Source: Nitrospirota bacterium (GTDB lineage Bacteria > Nitrospirota > Nitrospiria > SBBL01 > JAADHI01). From it: a DNA stretch of 41,353 bases. A model generated the notes under the pieces. That model was not told the DNA's origin. It made no database searches and worked only from the letters and a program-made list of their open reading frames with translations. Positions within the stretch are counted from its first letter, which is position 1; each line of letters opens with the position of its first letter. The stretch spans positions 1-41,353 of the forward strand of contig JAJDBU010000043.1 of the NCBI GenBank assembly GCA_029261195.1, read 5' to 3'. Shown one piece after another: positions 25,082-32,974 of this stretch. Position numbers and translations under genes: made by a program.

Positions 25082-26761
25082 TTGAAACAGCCCTTCCGTA
25101 TTGTCCTGATTAAACCCTCCCACTACGATGACAATGGTTATGTGATCCGCTGGCAGTTGTCATCTATCCCGAGCAACAGCCTGGCCTGCCTCTATGCGAT
25201 TACGAAAAGAGTCTGCGCTTCGGGCGCTTTGGGTGATGACATCGAAATCATCATTGATGTCTACGATGAAACAAACCAGAAGATTCCGGTCAAAAAAATC
25301 CTGAAGCAGTTTTCTTCCCCCGAGGCCTTAGGCCTGGTCTGTATGGTCGGTGTACAGACGAATCAGTTCCCCCGGGCGGTTGATCTTTCCCGTCAATTCA
25401 TTTCCCAAAAAATAACGGTTCTCATCGGGGGGTTTCATGTGAGCGGATGTTTTTCGATGCTGGAAAAGGTACCGGAAGATCTCAGTTCAGCCATGTCGGA
25501 AGGGATCACCTTGGTGGCCGGCGAGGTTGAAGAAACCTGGGGCGATATCTTGAAAGACGAGCTTCAGGATCAATTAAAACCCCTTTATAATTTTTTAAAC
25601 GAACTGCCGAGTCTGCAAGCTCAGGCCTCGCCCATATTACCTGAAGCTGTAGTCTCACGATACGTCGGGGCCCTTGCGACTTTTGATGCCGGTCGCGGCT
25701 GTCCCTTTACCTGTAGCTTTTGCACTATCATCAATGTTCAGGGTCAGAAATCCCGTTTCCGAACGGCCGACGATGTCGAAGCCATTATCCGGATCAACTG
25801 GAAAAACGGGATCCGACGTTATTTTGTGACCGATGATGATTTTGCTCGAAATCGAAACTGGGAGTCGATTTTTGATCGACTCATTGCGATTCGTGAAAAT
25901 GAGGGACTCAAAATCAACATGATCCTTCAGGTGGATACTGCCTGTCATCGTTTGCCCCGGTTCATTGAAAAAGCCGGAAAAGCCGGTTGTCACAAGGTTT
26001 TTATCGGACTGGAAAGTATCAATCCGGAGTCCCTGAAAAACACGGGAAAGAAGCAGAACCATGTGGAACAGTATCGCGTGATGCTCCAGGATTGGCGCAG
26101 GCAGGGTGTTTTAATTACTGCGGGTTACATCATCGGTTTTCCGAATGATACCTATGAATCCGTCATGTCTGACATCGAAATCATCAAAAAAGAATTGCCG
26201 ATTGACCTGCTGGAATTTTTTATGCTAACCCCGCTTCCCGGCTCTCAGGATCATCAAACCCTGGTCAAACAGGGCGTCTGGTTGGAGCCGGATATGAATG
26301 ACTACGACCTGGAGCACCCCTGCGCCCAACATCCGAAGATGTCCAAGACGGAATGGCACCGGACATACAAGGCCGCATGGGATTCCTTTTATTCTGACAA
26401 AAATGTCGAACAGCTTTTGCGCCGCCGCCGGGCCGATGGGAACAGCACCCGAAGGCTCACCGAGCAGGTGATGTGGTTTTACGGCTCCATTCTTTACGAG
26501 TCCATTCACCCCCTTCAATCGGGTATTTTCAGAAGAATGGATCGATTTGAAAGAAGACCCGGCCTGCCGATTGAAAATGTGTTCACCTTTATTCTTAAAC
26601 GCTTCATGACCTTTACGGCCTCTGCAATCGGAATCTTAGGACTGCACCTGAGATTGAACAAAATCAGAAAACGGGTTCAGTCCGATCCCAATGGAAAGTT
26701 TTATCAGGACCAGGCCACAAAGCCGGTAATAGAAGACAAGCGCCTTGCGGTTGCTTCTTAG
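25082..26761 (+). CDS. B12-binding-type radical SAM protein
   Basis: This 559-residue enzyme starts at TTG. Residues about 30-180 form a cobalamin-binding-like Rossmann domain (LVCMVGVQTNQFPRAVDLSR, VLIGGFHVSG). The radical SAM core begins FDAGRGCPFTCSFCTIINVQ, with C207, C211 and C214 in CxxxCxxC binding the 4Fe-4S cluster. Further core motifs are RRYFVTDDDFARNR, HKVFIGLESINPESLKNTGK and ITAGYIIGFPNDTY. The last 100 residues include a hydrophobic patch (RFMTFTASAIGILGLHL) that may touch the membrane. The reaction is unknown; such enzymes often methylate or rearrange lipids or cofactors. It lies between the original and the decayed copies of a duplicated block. Confidence 0.8.
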   Translation: MKQPFRIVLIKPSHYDDNGYVIRWQLSSIPSNSLACLYAITKRVCASGALGDDIEIIIDVYDETNQKIPVKKILKQFSSPEALGLVCMVGVQTNQFPRAVDLSRQFISQKITVLIGGFHVSGCFSMLEKVPEDLSSAMSEGITLVAGEVEETWGDILKDELQDQLKPLYNFLNELPSLQAQASPILPEAVVSRYVGALATFDAGRGCPFTCSFCTIINVQGQKSRFRTADDVEAIIRINWKNGIRRYFVTDDDFARNRNWESIFDRLIAIRENEGLKINMILQVDTACHRLPRFIEKAGKAGCHKVFIGLESINPESLKNTGKKQNHVEQYRVMLQDWRRQGVLITAGYIIGFPNDTYESVMSDIEIIKKELPIDLLEFFMLTPLPGSQDHQTLVKQGVWLEPDMNDYDLEHPCAQHPKMSKTEWHRTYKAAWDSFYSDKNVEQLLRRRRADGNSTRRLTEQVMWFYGSILYESIHPLQSGIFRRMDRFERRPGLPIENVFTFILKRFMTFTASAIGILGLHLRLNKIRKRVQSDPNGKFYQDQATKPVIEDKRLAVAS

Positions 26762-26997
26762 CATTGAAAAGGCCATTCAGAAAATGGGGAAAAGTGAGAT
26801 CGAAAGCGGGATTGTCGGTGAGGAGGTGGTGCGTCAACTCCAATGGAAAAGATTGAGGCTGAAGGGACAGCAACGACCCGGCAGCCCGATGTTGAGACGC
26901 TCGAACCGATGAAGCAGCGCCATAAAGAGAAATAAAAGTGCGTTTACGATTCACGGATCATCGTTAGAAAACAAAAAAAGCCTATCGTAAGACTTGG
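26762..26997 (+). pseudogene. Decayed duplicate: nrdR fragment joined to exported-protein 3' end
   Basis: Bases 26763-26840 match nrdR 24119-24200 ([20 protein letters not shown] against [20 protein letters not shown]). From 26842 the sequence switches to the 3' end of the exported-protein gene (MEKIEAEGTATTRQPDVETL against MEKIEAEGIETTRQPDVEKL), including its stop. The similarity continues into the spacer up to ATCGTAAGACTTG, the site where the radical SAM gene starts in the first copy. About 700 bp between the two parts have been deleted. No functional product is expected. Confidence 0.85.
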
Positions 26998-27009
26998 GCC
27001 CGCCCTCCG

Positions 27010-28581
27010 TTAATACTCTGCTGTCTTCTGCCCGGCCATAAACAAAAGAAAGATGACCATCATGCCGTAAGCCCCGGCCAGGAGTGTGGGCATCGTTGAT
27101 TCCACATGCCAGGGGAAAAAGAGTTGTCCGTCCGGAAAAGGAGAATGGATGACACCGAATAGGGAAAGCAGGGCGGCCAGCCCTAAGAAGGCTGCCGCTC
27201 GTTTAAGACGTCTGTCGATAATTAAAACCAAGGCCGCTCCCCAAAGCAGAGAAGAGATGATAAAACCGTTTGCAATCAGCACGATCATTTGAAAGCTTGT
27301 CGCTGTTTCACCTGTAAGGTCTGCGGCCGTTTTTCCGAGGTTTGCCAAAACACCATTCAGTTCAATGAGCACCAGGGCCGCAATTGCGGGCAAGAAGGAA
27401 AAAGCGACGGCCTGATAATGTTTTGAGGGGATGGCTGAAAAGGTCTGTGCCGTGATTTCCAGGCCCACAAAAATCAGGATTGGAGCCAGGGCCGCTTCCG
27501 GGAGCAGATCAGCCATTAAGCCCAAGAAACCAAAGATGCCACCCAGTCCGATAAAGAGCGCTGTCCAGAGGGTATAACCACAGCGTCCTCCCATGCCCTT
27601 GTAGGCAGGGTGGCCGATGTAGGGCGTTGTTTGAACGACACCGCCACACAGACCGCCCAGGAGTGTTGACAGCCCGCTGGTCAAAAGGATGGAACGGGTG
27701 TCGTATTCGTCTCCCGCCGCCTTTGCGCTTTCGGTGACATCAATACCGCCGATGATCACCACGATGGCGAAAGGCAGGGCCAGAGGGAGATAGCTCGAAA
27801 CATAAGAAAGCCCTTCTAAAAAAGAAAAACTCGGTAAAGGAAAGGCGAATTCAATTTCCTGAAGTCTTTGCCCTAAATCGGGCAAGGCCTCGCCCAATCC
27901 AAAAAAACGGCTCAAGTAAGAAACCGTAAGGCCGAGGCCCAGTGCGCCGAGTGCAGCCGGAATCCGGCAGGGAAATGAAATCTTTCCCACGATGCAGGTG
28001 AGAATGACGATCAAGGCGATAAAGCCGGTCAGTGGCTCGTGGAAGATTTTGATCAGGGGTAAAAAGGAGATTAAAAGGAGGGCGACACCTGCAATCGGCC
28101 CGAGCAGGGCGGCGCGGGGAACAGCCTCTTGAATCACCGGGCCTAAAAAGGCGCCGAGTGATTTGGTCAAACCGACAATCACCACCACAGCCATTGAGAT
28201 TTTCCAGGCCAAAACGGGGTCGCCGGTGGCAATATGGGCCGGCCCGATGACACCAAAGATAAATGCGAAAAGAGACGGGGTATCAATCCCCAAGGGCATG
28301 GCGGTGACATCCTGTCTGCCGGTTCTCTTTGCCAGCCTGAGGGCCATGATCGTATACCACAAGTCTCCGGCAAAAACCCCGATGGCCGAGCCGGGGATCA
28401 TCTTGAAATAAACCAGTTCCCTGGGAAAATTAAAAACATTGACCAGGATCGCTGCCATAATGACCAGTTGAGTCATATTATCGACAACCAGGCCGAAGAA
28501 GGCATTGAGATCCCCTTGCCCGAATAGGAGGGGTCTGATTGATAGGGGATACTGGTTTTTACGGGTAGGGGTCTCTTTCAT
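27010..28581 (-). CDS. NCS2-family permease (xanthine/uracil type)
   Basis: This 523-residue polytopic inner-membrane protein has about 12-14 hydrophobic segments. The N-terminal LVVDNMTQLVIMAAILVNVF and GVFAGDLWYTIMALRLAKR, the AMPLGIDTPSLFAFIFG motif and the central IVVIIGGIDVTESAKAAGDE followed by GGLCGGVVQTTPYIGHPAYK match the NCS2/AzgA-like nucleobase permeases. The acidic residue after GGIDVTE is in the usual substrate region. The substrate cannot be read from sequence. The gene stands alone, convergent with the radical SAM cluster. Confidence 0.8.
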   Translation of the reverse strand: MKETPTRKNQYPLSIRPLLFGQGDLNAFFGLVVDNMTQLVIMAAILVNVFNFPRELVYFKMIPGSAIGVFAGDLWYTIMALRLAKRTGRQDVTAMPLGIDTPSLFAFIFGVIGPAHIATGDPVLAWKISMAVVVIVGLTKSLGAFLGPVIQEAVPRAALLGPIAGVALLLISFLPLIKIFHEPLTGFIALIVILTCIVGKISFPCRIPAALGALGLGLTVSYLSRFFGLGEALPDLGQRLQEIEFAFPLPSFSFLEGLSYVSSYLPLALPFAIVVIIGGIDVTESAKAAGDEYDTRSILLTSGLSTLLGGLCGGVVQTTPYIGHPAYKGMGGRCGYTLWTALFIGLGGIFGFLGLMADLLPEAALAPILIFVGLEITAQTFSAIPSKHYQAVAFSFLPAIAALVLIELNGVLANLGKTAADLTGETATSFQMIVLIANGFIISSLLWGAALVLIIDRRLKRAAAFLGLAALLSLFGVIHSPFPDGQLFFPWHVESTMPTLLAGAYGMMVIFLLFMAGQKTAEY

Positions 28582-28729
28582 TTTCGGGAGAGGATGCAGG
28601 GGTAAATCTATTTACAGTAGCAGAATGGGGAGCTGATCAATTTGTATTTTTTGGTTTTTTGGAGGCGGAATAACAGGCGCCCTTCCCTACGCCACGGAGT
28701 ACCCATGCACAATATTCAGATTGATATGA
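28582..28729. other. Spacer between HD-GYP and permease genes
   Basis: No gene. It should carry the permease promoter on the minus strand; T-rich runs near 28640-28660 are present, but no hairpin clear enough to call a terminator. Confidence 0.3.
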
Positions 28730-29383
28730 CTATACATTATTTTTTCTTGTGACGACACTCTCTAAGTTGTTTACAAAAAAAGAGAACAAATCCGGATCAA
28801 ACAATTGATTATTCGACTCCATCATTTTTATGGCTTTTCCTGAACTGAGTGCGGCTCGATAGGGCCTGACGCTTGTTAAGGCATCATAGTAATCTATAAT
28901 CCTAACGAGTCTTGCAGCAAGAGGGATGTCTGTTCCGCGCAAACCTATCGGGTAACCACTTCCGTCATAATTTTCGTGATGGCATAAAATGACATCTCTA
29001 ATAATCGGGGTGGACAACAGCGGTTTAATCAAGCGGTAGCCGTATTGCGGGTGATTTTTTATCACCTTATATTCATCTTCCGATAATTTTGAGGGCTTGT
29101 TCAGGATATTATTATTAATCCCGATTTTTCCTATATCATGGATTAGAGCGGCTATTCGAATGAGATCCATTCTATTCCCTTGAAAACCATATTGGTAAAG
29201 GGCAACAAAATTCATCGTCATTTGCGCAGTTCGGTCAGAGTGACTTCCTGTGTATAGATTTTTTAAACTCAGAGAGCGAAACAAGAGCATGGAAACGCTA
29301 TGAGTAAAGCCTACTCTTTCCGAGTTTATATTGTTTTTTTCTACCTGCTGAAGATCTATTTTGGCAAAACTCAAGGTTTCCAT
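28730..29383 (-). CDS. HD-GYP domain protein (c-di-GMP phosphodiesterase)
   Basis: This 217-residue protein is essentially one HD-GYP domain. Metal-binding and signature residues are visible: HSDRTAQM (48-55), LIHDIGKIGI (H82, D83, K86), KNHPQYGY (109-116) and CHHENYDGSGYP (H135, H136, GYP 143-145), then ARLVRIIDYYDALTSVRPYR. All expected residues are present, so hydrolysis of c-di-GMP is likely. There is no sensor domain, so activity depends on a partner or on expression. It begins nine bases after the b561-type cytochrome gene and is probably co-transcribed with it. Confidence 0.88.
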   Translation of the reverse strand: METLSFAKIDLQQVEKNNINSERVGFTHSVSMLLFRSLSLKNLYTGSHSDRTAQMTMNFVALYQYGFQGNRMDLIRIAALIHDIGKIGINNNILNKPSKLSEDEYKVIKNHPQYGYRLIKPLLSTPIIRDVILCHHENYDGSGYPIGLRGTDIPLAARLVRIIDYYDALTSVRPYRAALSSGKAIKMMESNNQLFDPDLFSFFVNNLESVVTRKNNV

Positions 29384-29392
29384 TATTGATCC

Positions 29393-30232
29393 TTATTCAT
29401 CGTCAATCATGTCAACGGGTTTCTTTGAAAAGAATTTATTTCCCGTAAACATCGCAGAGATCAGCCCGCTTTTTTCTTTCACTTCCGTGAAGATAACACC
29501 TGCAATGTGGAAGAGTATGGCAGCTAAAAGTGTATAAAATACAAATACATGAGTCTTTATGAAAGGCTTTCTGAATGCCTTCATTTCTTTGTAACTTTCC
29601 GGATCGACATTGACCTTTGAGTAAGGTTTGATATCAAGGATCTTGCTCTCTTCTCCGGAATTAGCAACCCATGTTGCGATTTCATGACCGAAGGGAGGCA
29701 TATAAAGATCTGTTCCAGCAAGCACAAGCCCTGTGATGGCCTGGACGGCTAACAATAAAAAGAGAAGTGTAACCATTAATTTTGCGATGGGGTTGTGTCC
29801 CAGATGATTAGGCGGGTTATTATTTTTTTCACCTTTTATATATGCAGCAAGTGATGCGCGATATTTTTTTCCAAGGGGCAATATCGACTTCCAAAGGGCG
29901 TGTTTTTTTCCGATAAAGCCCCAGATGAATCGCCAGCCCAGGTTGACGGCAAAGACATAACCGACATAAACATGGATGGTTTTCAAGATGATCTTTCCGT
30001 CGTTTGTGAGCCCGAGACTTTTGCTATTTAGAATCACAATTCCGACGGCGATTAAGGACATGACGCAAAGCACATTAATCCAATGAAAGAGTCTAACCGT
30101 AAGATCCCACACCCGGTAGGCTTTAATCGTTTCCGGTGAATTCATCGCGCGAACCTTCTCAAGCTCTGTGCCGTTTTTTTTTTCAATGTGACTTGATCCA
30201 TTATTTTTAATCCACTCCGATGTCTTTATCAT
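29393..30232 (-). CDS. Cytochrome b561 / Ni-hydrogenase b-type family protein
   Basis: This 279-residue di-heme b-type membrane cytochrome has four main membrane helices: RLFHWINVLCVMSLIAVGIV, KTIHVYVGYVFAVNLGWRFI, IAKLMVTLLFLLLAVQAITG and KTHVFVFYTLLAAILFHIAG. His residues in the first, second and fourth helices (FHW, IHVYVGY, THVFVF...FHIAG) are the expected heme ligands. It would carry electrons between quinone and a periplasmic partner. The loop before the last helix contains TDLYMPPFGHEIATW, typical of the family. It follows the Asp-rich lipoprotein gene and precedes the HD-GYP gene, which suggests one unit. Confidence 0.85.
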   Translation of the reverse strand: MIKTSEWIKNNGSSHIEKKNGTELEKVRAMNSPETIKAYRVWDLTVRLFHWINVLCVMSLIAVGIVILNSKSLGLTNDGKIILKTIHVYVGYVFAVNLGWRFIWGFIGKKHALWKSILPLGKKYRASLAAYIKGEKNNNPPNHLGHNPIAKLMVTLLFLLLAVQAITGLVLAGTDLYMPPFGHEIATWVANSGEESKILDIKPYSKVNVDPESYKEMKAFRKPFIKTHVFVFYTLLAAILFHIAGVIFTEVKEKSGLISAMFTGNKFFSKKPVDMIDDE

Positions 30233-30336
30233 GGCTTGACCTCTACTATTTTCAAATCGTTATTATTTTTAATCGATCTCAGTTTTTTCAACACCTCGGT
30301 AAACAACCTTCGACCTTCCGGCCTTCTTTGAGTAAG

Positions 30337-30362
30337 AGGCCCACCCTGAAAAGGGTGGGCCT
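30337..30362. terminator. Hairpin downstream of the Asp-rich lipoprotein gene
   Basis: AGGCCCACCCT and AGGGTGGGCCT form a perfect 11-bp stem around GAAA, 20 bp after the lipoprotein stop. There is no U-run on either strand. It may reduce read-through into the cytochrome gene or protect the upstream message rather than terminate fully. Confidence 0.5.
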
Positions 30363-30381
30363 CCGGGCTTTCTTAAAGGCG

Positions 30382-31401
30382 CTAGTCGCGTGCGCCCGGG
30401 TTGTCATCAAAGCCGTTCGCACCGCGGTTGTCACCCCGGCGTTCGCTATCATCAAAGCTGTTATCGTTGTCGTCGTCATGATAAAGCTCGACGTTTTGCA
30501 CGATATCGCAGGCCAATCGCTGGAATTTCGTTGGTGTCGCCCCGCATCTTTCGGCGTCACCTGTGAAGGATCCGTTCATATCCCCCACAGTCGGGAAATC
30601 GGCAAAGGCCAGCTTTGAAAAACCGATTGAAGGGTCAATAAAGGTGATCAGGGTGCTGCCATCAACGACAAGCTGCTCTCCCTCAACTAGGTCAATCGGC
30701 ATCTCCAGCTTTCCTTCGATATTACTGAAGAAGACAAAGGCTTGTGTGTTGCCAGCGCCGTCATCCGCAATCCCGGTAATTTTCAGGCTCTTTCCTGCCA
30801 TGGCTACGGCATTGGCAGCATCCAAACTGACATTTGTCGGGAAATCGTCGTTACTGCCGGGACTGTCATCCAAGCTATCATCATTATCATTTTTGTCTTC
30901 GTCCAAATCACCGACTTCCAACTCCAGCTTGTTGAACCGACCATTGGGAACAGTCAGAGAGAAGGTGCCTGCAATACCATCATCGGGGTTCCCAATCAGA
31001 TCAATTAGAAAGGGACCGGCTTCAACCTCATCTTTGACGGCACCGCCTTCATTTTCCAGCTCGACCTCTTCATAGACGAGTAGGGCTTCTGTTAAGCAAA
31101 CAAAAGCTGCTGGATCCGTGGGATTGACTACCTTAAGGTCAAATCCTCTACCATCATTTCCTGGACCACAAACGTCTGGTGCAATAGCTGCAACGGCCTC
31201 TTTTCCTCCAAAGAAGGCCAGCATTGTGTCAAGTTTGCTTTTTGGTGCTGCCGCAACCACCGTTTTTGTCTTCAGGGCGGTCGCGCCCAATTTGATGGCA
31301 TCACCATTTCCTGGACTGCTGCTTCCGCTACTGCCGCAGGCAGTCAGGAATAAAGCCATTAGCAAGGTGGATCCAAATTGTATTGAACGTTTATTATTCA
31401 T
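30382..31401 (-). CDS. Asp-rich lipoprotein, DUF4382-like
   Basis: This lipoprotein (339 residues) starts at ATG 31401, eight bases after GGAG; the longer frame reads through the promoter module. The signal peptide ends in the lipobox LTAC (Cys22), followed by a Ser/Gly linker. The middle (LTEALLVYEEVELE ... FLIDLIGNPDDGIAGTFSLT ... VPNGRFNKLELEVGDLDEDK) follows the beta-rich DUF4382 pattern. Two Asp/Asn-rich segments, DKNDNDDSLDDSPGSNDDF and DDDNDNSFDDS, look like Ca- or metal-binding loops. Mature Cys residues occur in DVCGPGND, FVCLTEA, ERCGAT and LACDI. It is probably envelope-anchored. It is first in a unit with the b561-type cytochrome and carries the shared upstream module. Confidence 0.7.
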   Translation of the reverse strand: MNNKRSIQFGSTLLMALFLTACGSSGSSSPGNGDAIKLGATALKTKTVVAAAPKSKLDTMLAFFGGKEAVAAIAPDVCGPGNDGRGFDLKVVNPTDPAAFVCLTEALLVYEEVELENEGGAVKDEVEAGPFLIDLIGNPDDGIAGTFSLTVPNGRFNKLELEVGDLDEDKNDNDDSLDDSPGSNDDFPTNVSLDAANAVAMAGKSLKITGIADDGAGNTQAFVFFSNIEGKLEMPIDLVEGEQLVVDGSTLITFIDPSIGFSKLAFADFPTVGDMNGSFTGDAERCGATPTKFQRLACDIVQNVELYHDDDNDNSFDDSERRGDNRGANGFDDNPGARD

Positions 31402-31448
31402 ATTATTTTCTCCTCTAAAAGTTGGTTTAATACCTGGTTTTCTTTCCA

Positions 31449-31582
31449 TTTTTGAACCCAAGTTGCCCTGTTCAAGTTCCACTGTAAGCAGTATTGTTTT
31501 CATCGACAATAAAGATCGGGTGGATGATATCGAAATAGGCGGTCAGAGGATGACAGTGCTATTCGACCCTTGTTTTCTGTCG
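31449..31582 (-). promoter_or_regulatory. Shared upstream module, copy 1
   Basis: This stretch aligns along its whole length with 37181-37314 (about 70% identical by eye). Identical blocks include AAGATCGGGTG, GTCAGAGGATG and AGTGCTATTC on the plus strand. In the direction of the lipoprotein gene a promoter-like pair TTGTCG - 17 bp - TACAGT lies proximal. The conserved blocks lie upstream of the -35, where an activator would bind. The frame of the lipoprotein crosses it only by chance. Confidence 0.7.
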
Positions 31583-31811
31583 CCTATCTCTTTCCTGTGA
31601 CGATAGTTTTTGTGTTTATTATTAAATAATGATCAGAATTGATGGACAGACGGGGAGTGAACTTTTGTTTAACTTGTAAAGACTTATCCCTGCATAGCAG
31701 ACAGGCTTCTATGCAGGGATAAGTTGTAAGGGTGTTAAGTGCGGCGCATTTTCTGCGGGTCATCTCAGATGATCTCGCCGTATCGCTTTTGTTTTCAGAA
31801 AATTCAGGTCC
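31583..31811. terminator. Perfect 15-bp hairpin between the two redox units
   Basis: CTTATCCCTGCATAG (31683-31697) and CTATGCAGGGATAAG (31709-31723) pair perfectly around an 11-base loop, about 90 bp beyond the end of the cytochrome-barrel gene. It probably ends or stabilises that operon's transcript. The rest of the spacer shows no gene. Confidence 0.5.
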
Positions 31812-32912
31812 TCAGAAAAGAAGGTATTCATAGGTCAGATCAAACAAGGTTCTGAGAACGAAATCTTTTCTTTGGGTCACCGGCATCTGTACCCCTAATC
31901 CCGTACTCCATTTCAGCCATTTAATCCGTATTTGCGGCACAACGGTACTTAGGGTGTCTCCGCTATTCGGACCATTGATGCGAGATTCATTTGTTATTTC
32001 GATCATCGGAGTGACTTGAAGGCGAGGGTCGGGTTCTATCAGGTAACCCAGTGCCAGGTTATAGCGTACTTTTGCGTTTTCATCAGAGGTCTCAGAGGGA
32101 ATCGTGACCCGGGTATCCACTTGGGTCACAAGGTGGCCTCGTTGCCAGCCCGCGCGAAGGCTGGGTTGCCAAGTCGTCTCACCAGACCCAAGCCCCTTGT
32201 CTTCATCTCCAGTCGGAAATTGAAGTTTTAATCCAGCGGCAACAAGGTAGTTTTGAGCATAATTAAAAGCAAGAACCCGTCTAACCGATATACTGCTATC
32301 CCCAATACCTGAATTTGCCGATTGATTTCGAGGATCAACTCTGGCAGCACTCGTACTCACTTCAATATTGGTTAATCCATCAATCCGGTATTCAATATCA
32401 AGACTTTGAGAAGACTTATTTGTATCCCCCTGGGCAAATTTCCCACCGACAATTATTTCTTGTTCGGGAAAGGCCTTTCCTGTGATCAAAGGGCGAGGGA
32501 AGTTAAGAGCTCCAGTGAGCCATTCCTGATCCTCGCAAAGAGTTTTAACAAAGCCGGCAACATCGGAAATTTCCTGTTTGCTTAGCTTATCTCCCCATGC
32601 AGGCATGACGCTTGACCGCCCGCTATAAGTGCCGCCCTCTCGAATAATTCCTTCAAGGACTTCAACCGGATCTTCAGCAGTGAGGCGGCAATCCGTCAGA
32701 TTAGCGGGTTGCACCGGAAGACTTTGGGACAGTAGGCCATCTCCTTTGGCAGTCGAGCCATGACAGATGACGCAGTTCTTATCGAACAAGGACGCCCCGC
32801 GCAGAATATCTCCGATTTCCCCGAAACCTGTCAGCGGGAAGCCGAAAAAGAGAATCAATCCAAATCCGCTGATCATCCCGATTACCATATGTTTTCTTTT
32901 TAGTTTGTTCAT
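31812..32912 (-). CDS. Cytochrome c fused to an outer-membrane beta-barrel
   Basis: This 366-residue protein has three parts. There is a signal peptide (MVIGMISGFGLILFFGF), a class-I cytochrome c domain at about 35-130 and a beta-barrel at about 135-366. The heme site is CVICH (C47, C50, H51) and the likely sixth ligand is M103 in SVMPAWG; C75 and C126 could form a disulfide. The barrel part alternates polar and apolar residues (NYLVAAGLKLQFPTGDEDKG, SLRAGWQRGHLVTQVDTRVT, VPQIRIKWLKWSTGLGVQM) and ends in Phe (DLTYEYLLF), the outer-membrane insertion signal. It would put a heme at or in the outer membrane. The architecture resembles Cyc2, but this barrel is much shorter. It is the last gene of the operon begun by ccdA. 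Confidence 0.78.
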   Translation of the reverse strand: MNKLKRKHMVIGMISGFGLILFFGFPLTGFGEIGDILRGASLFDKNCVICHGSTAKGDGLLSQSLPVQPANLTDCRLTAEDPVEVLEGIIREGGTYSGRSSVMPAWGDKLSKQEISDVAGFVKTLCEDQEWLTGALNFPRPLITGKAFPEQEIIVGGKFAQGDTNKSSQSLDIEYRIDGLTNIEVSTSAARVDPRNQSANSGIGDSSISVRRVLAFNYAQNYLVAAGLKLQFPTGDEDKGLGSGETTWQPSLRAGWQRGHLVTQVDTRVTIPSETSDENAKVRYNLALGYLIEPDPRLQVTPMIEITNESRINGPNSGDTLSTVVPQIRIKWLKWSTGLGVQMPVTQRKDFVLRTLFDLTYEYLLF

Positions 32913-32946
32913 TTCACTTCCTCCCTTGTTCATTTCACTCCCTCCA
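32905..32946 (-). repeat. Tandem duplication of ribosome-binding site plus start codon
   Basis: Two 21-bp units (32905-32925 and 32926-32946) differ at two bases. Each carries GGAGG-AGTGAA followed by ATGAACAA on the minus strand, giving two in-frame starts (32933 and 32912) with equally good ribosome-binding sites. The longer product only adds MNKGGSE before the signal peptide, so I use 32912. Confidence 0.85.
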
Positions 32947-32974
32947 AGGATGTTGTTATGCTCTTAATTGAATG

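Noticed and set aside
30382-31509. 375-residue start for the Asp-rich lipoprotein
   Set aside because: It reads through the shared promoter module and puts 36 residues before an otherwise ideal lipoprotein signal.
31812-32912. Calling the cytochrome-barrel fusion Cyc2
   Set aside because: The barrel is too short and the heme domain is a full class-I cytochrome; only the general architecture agrees.
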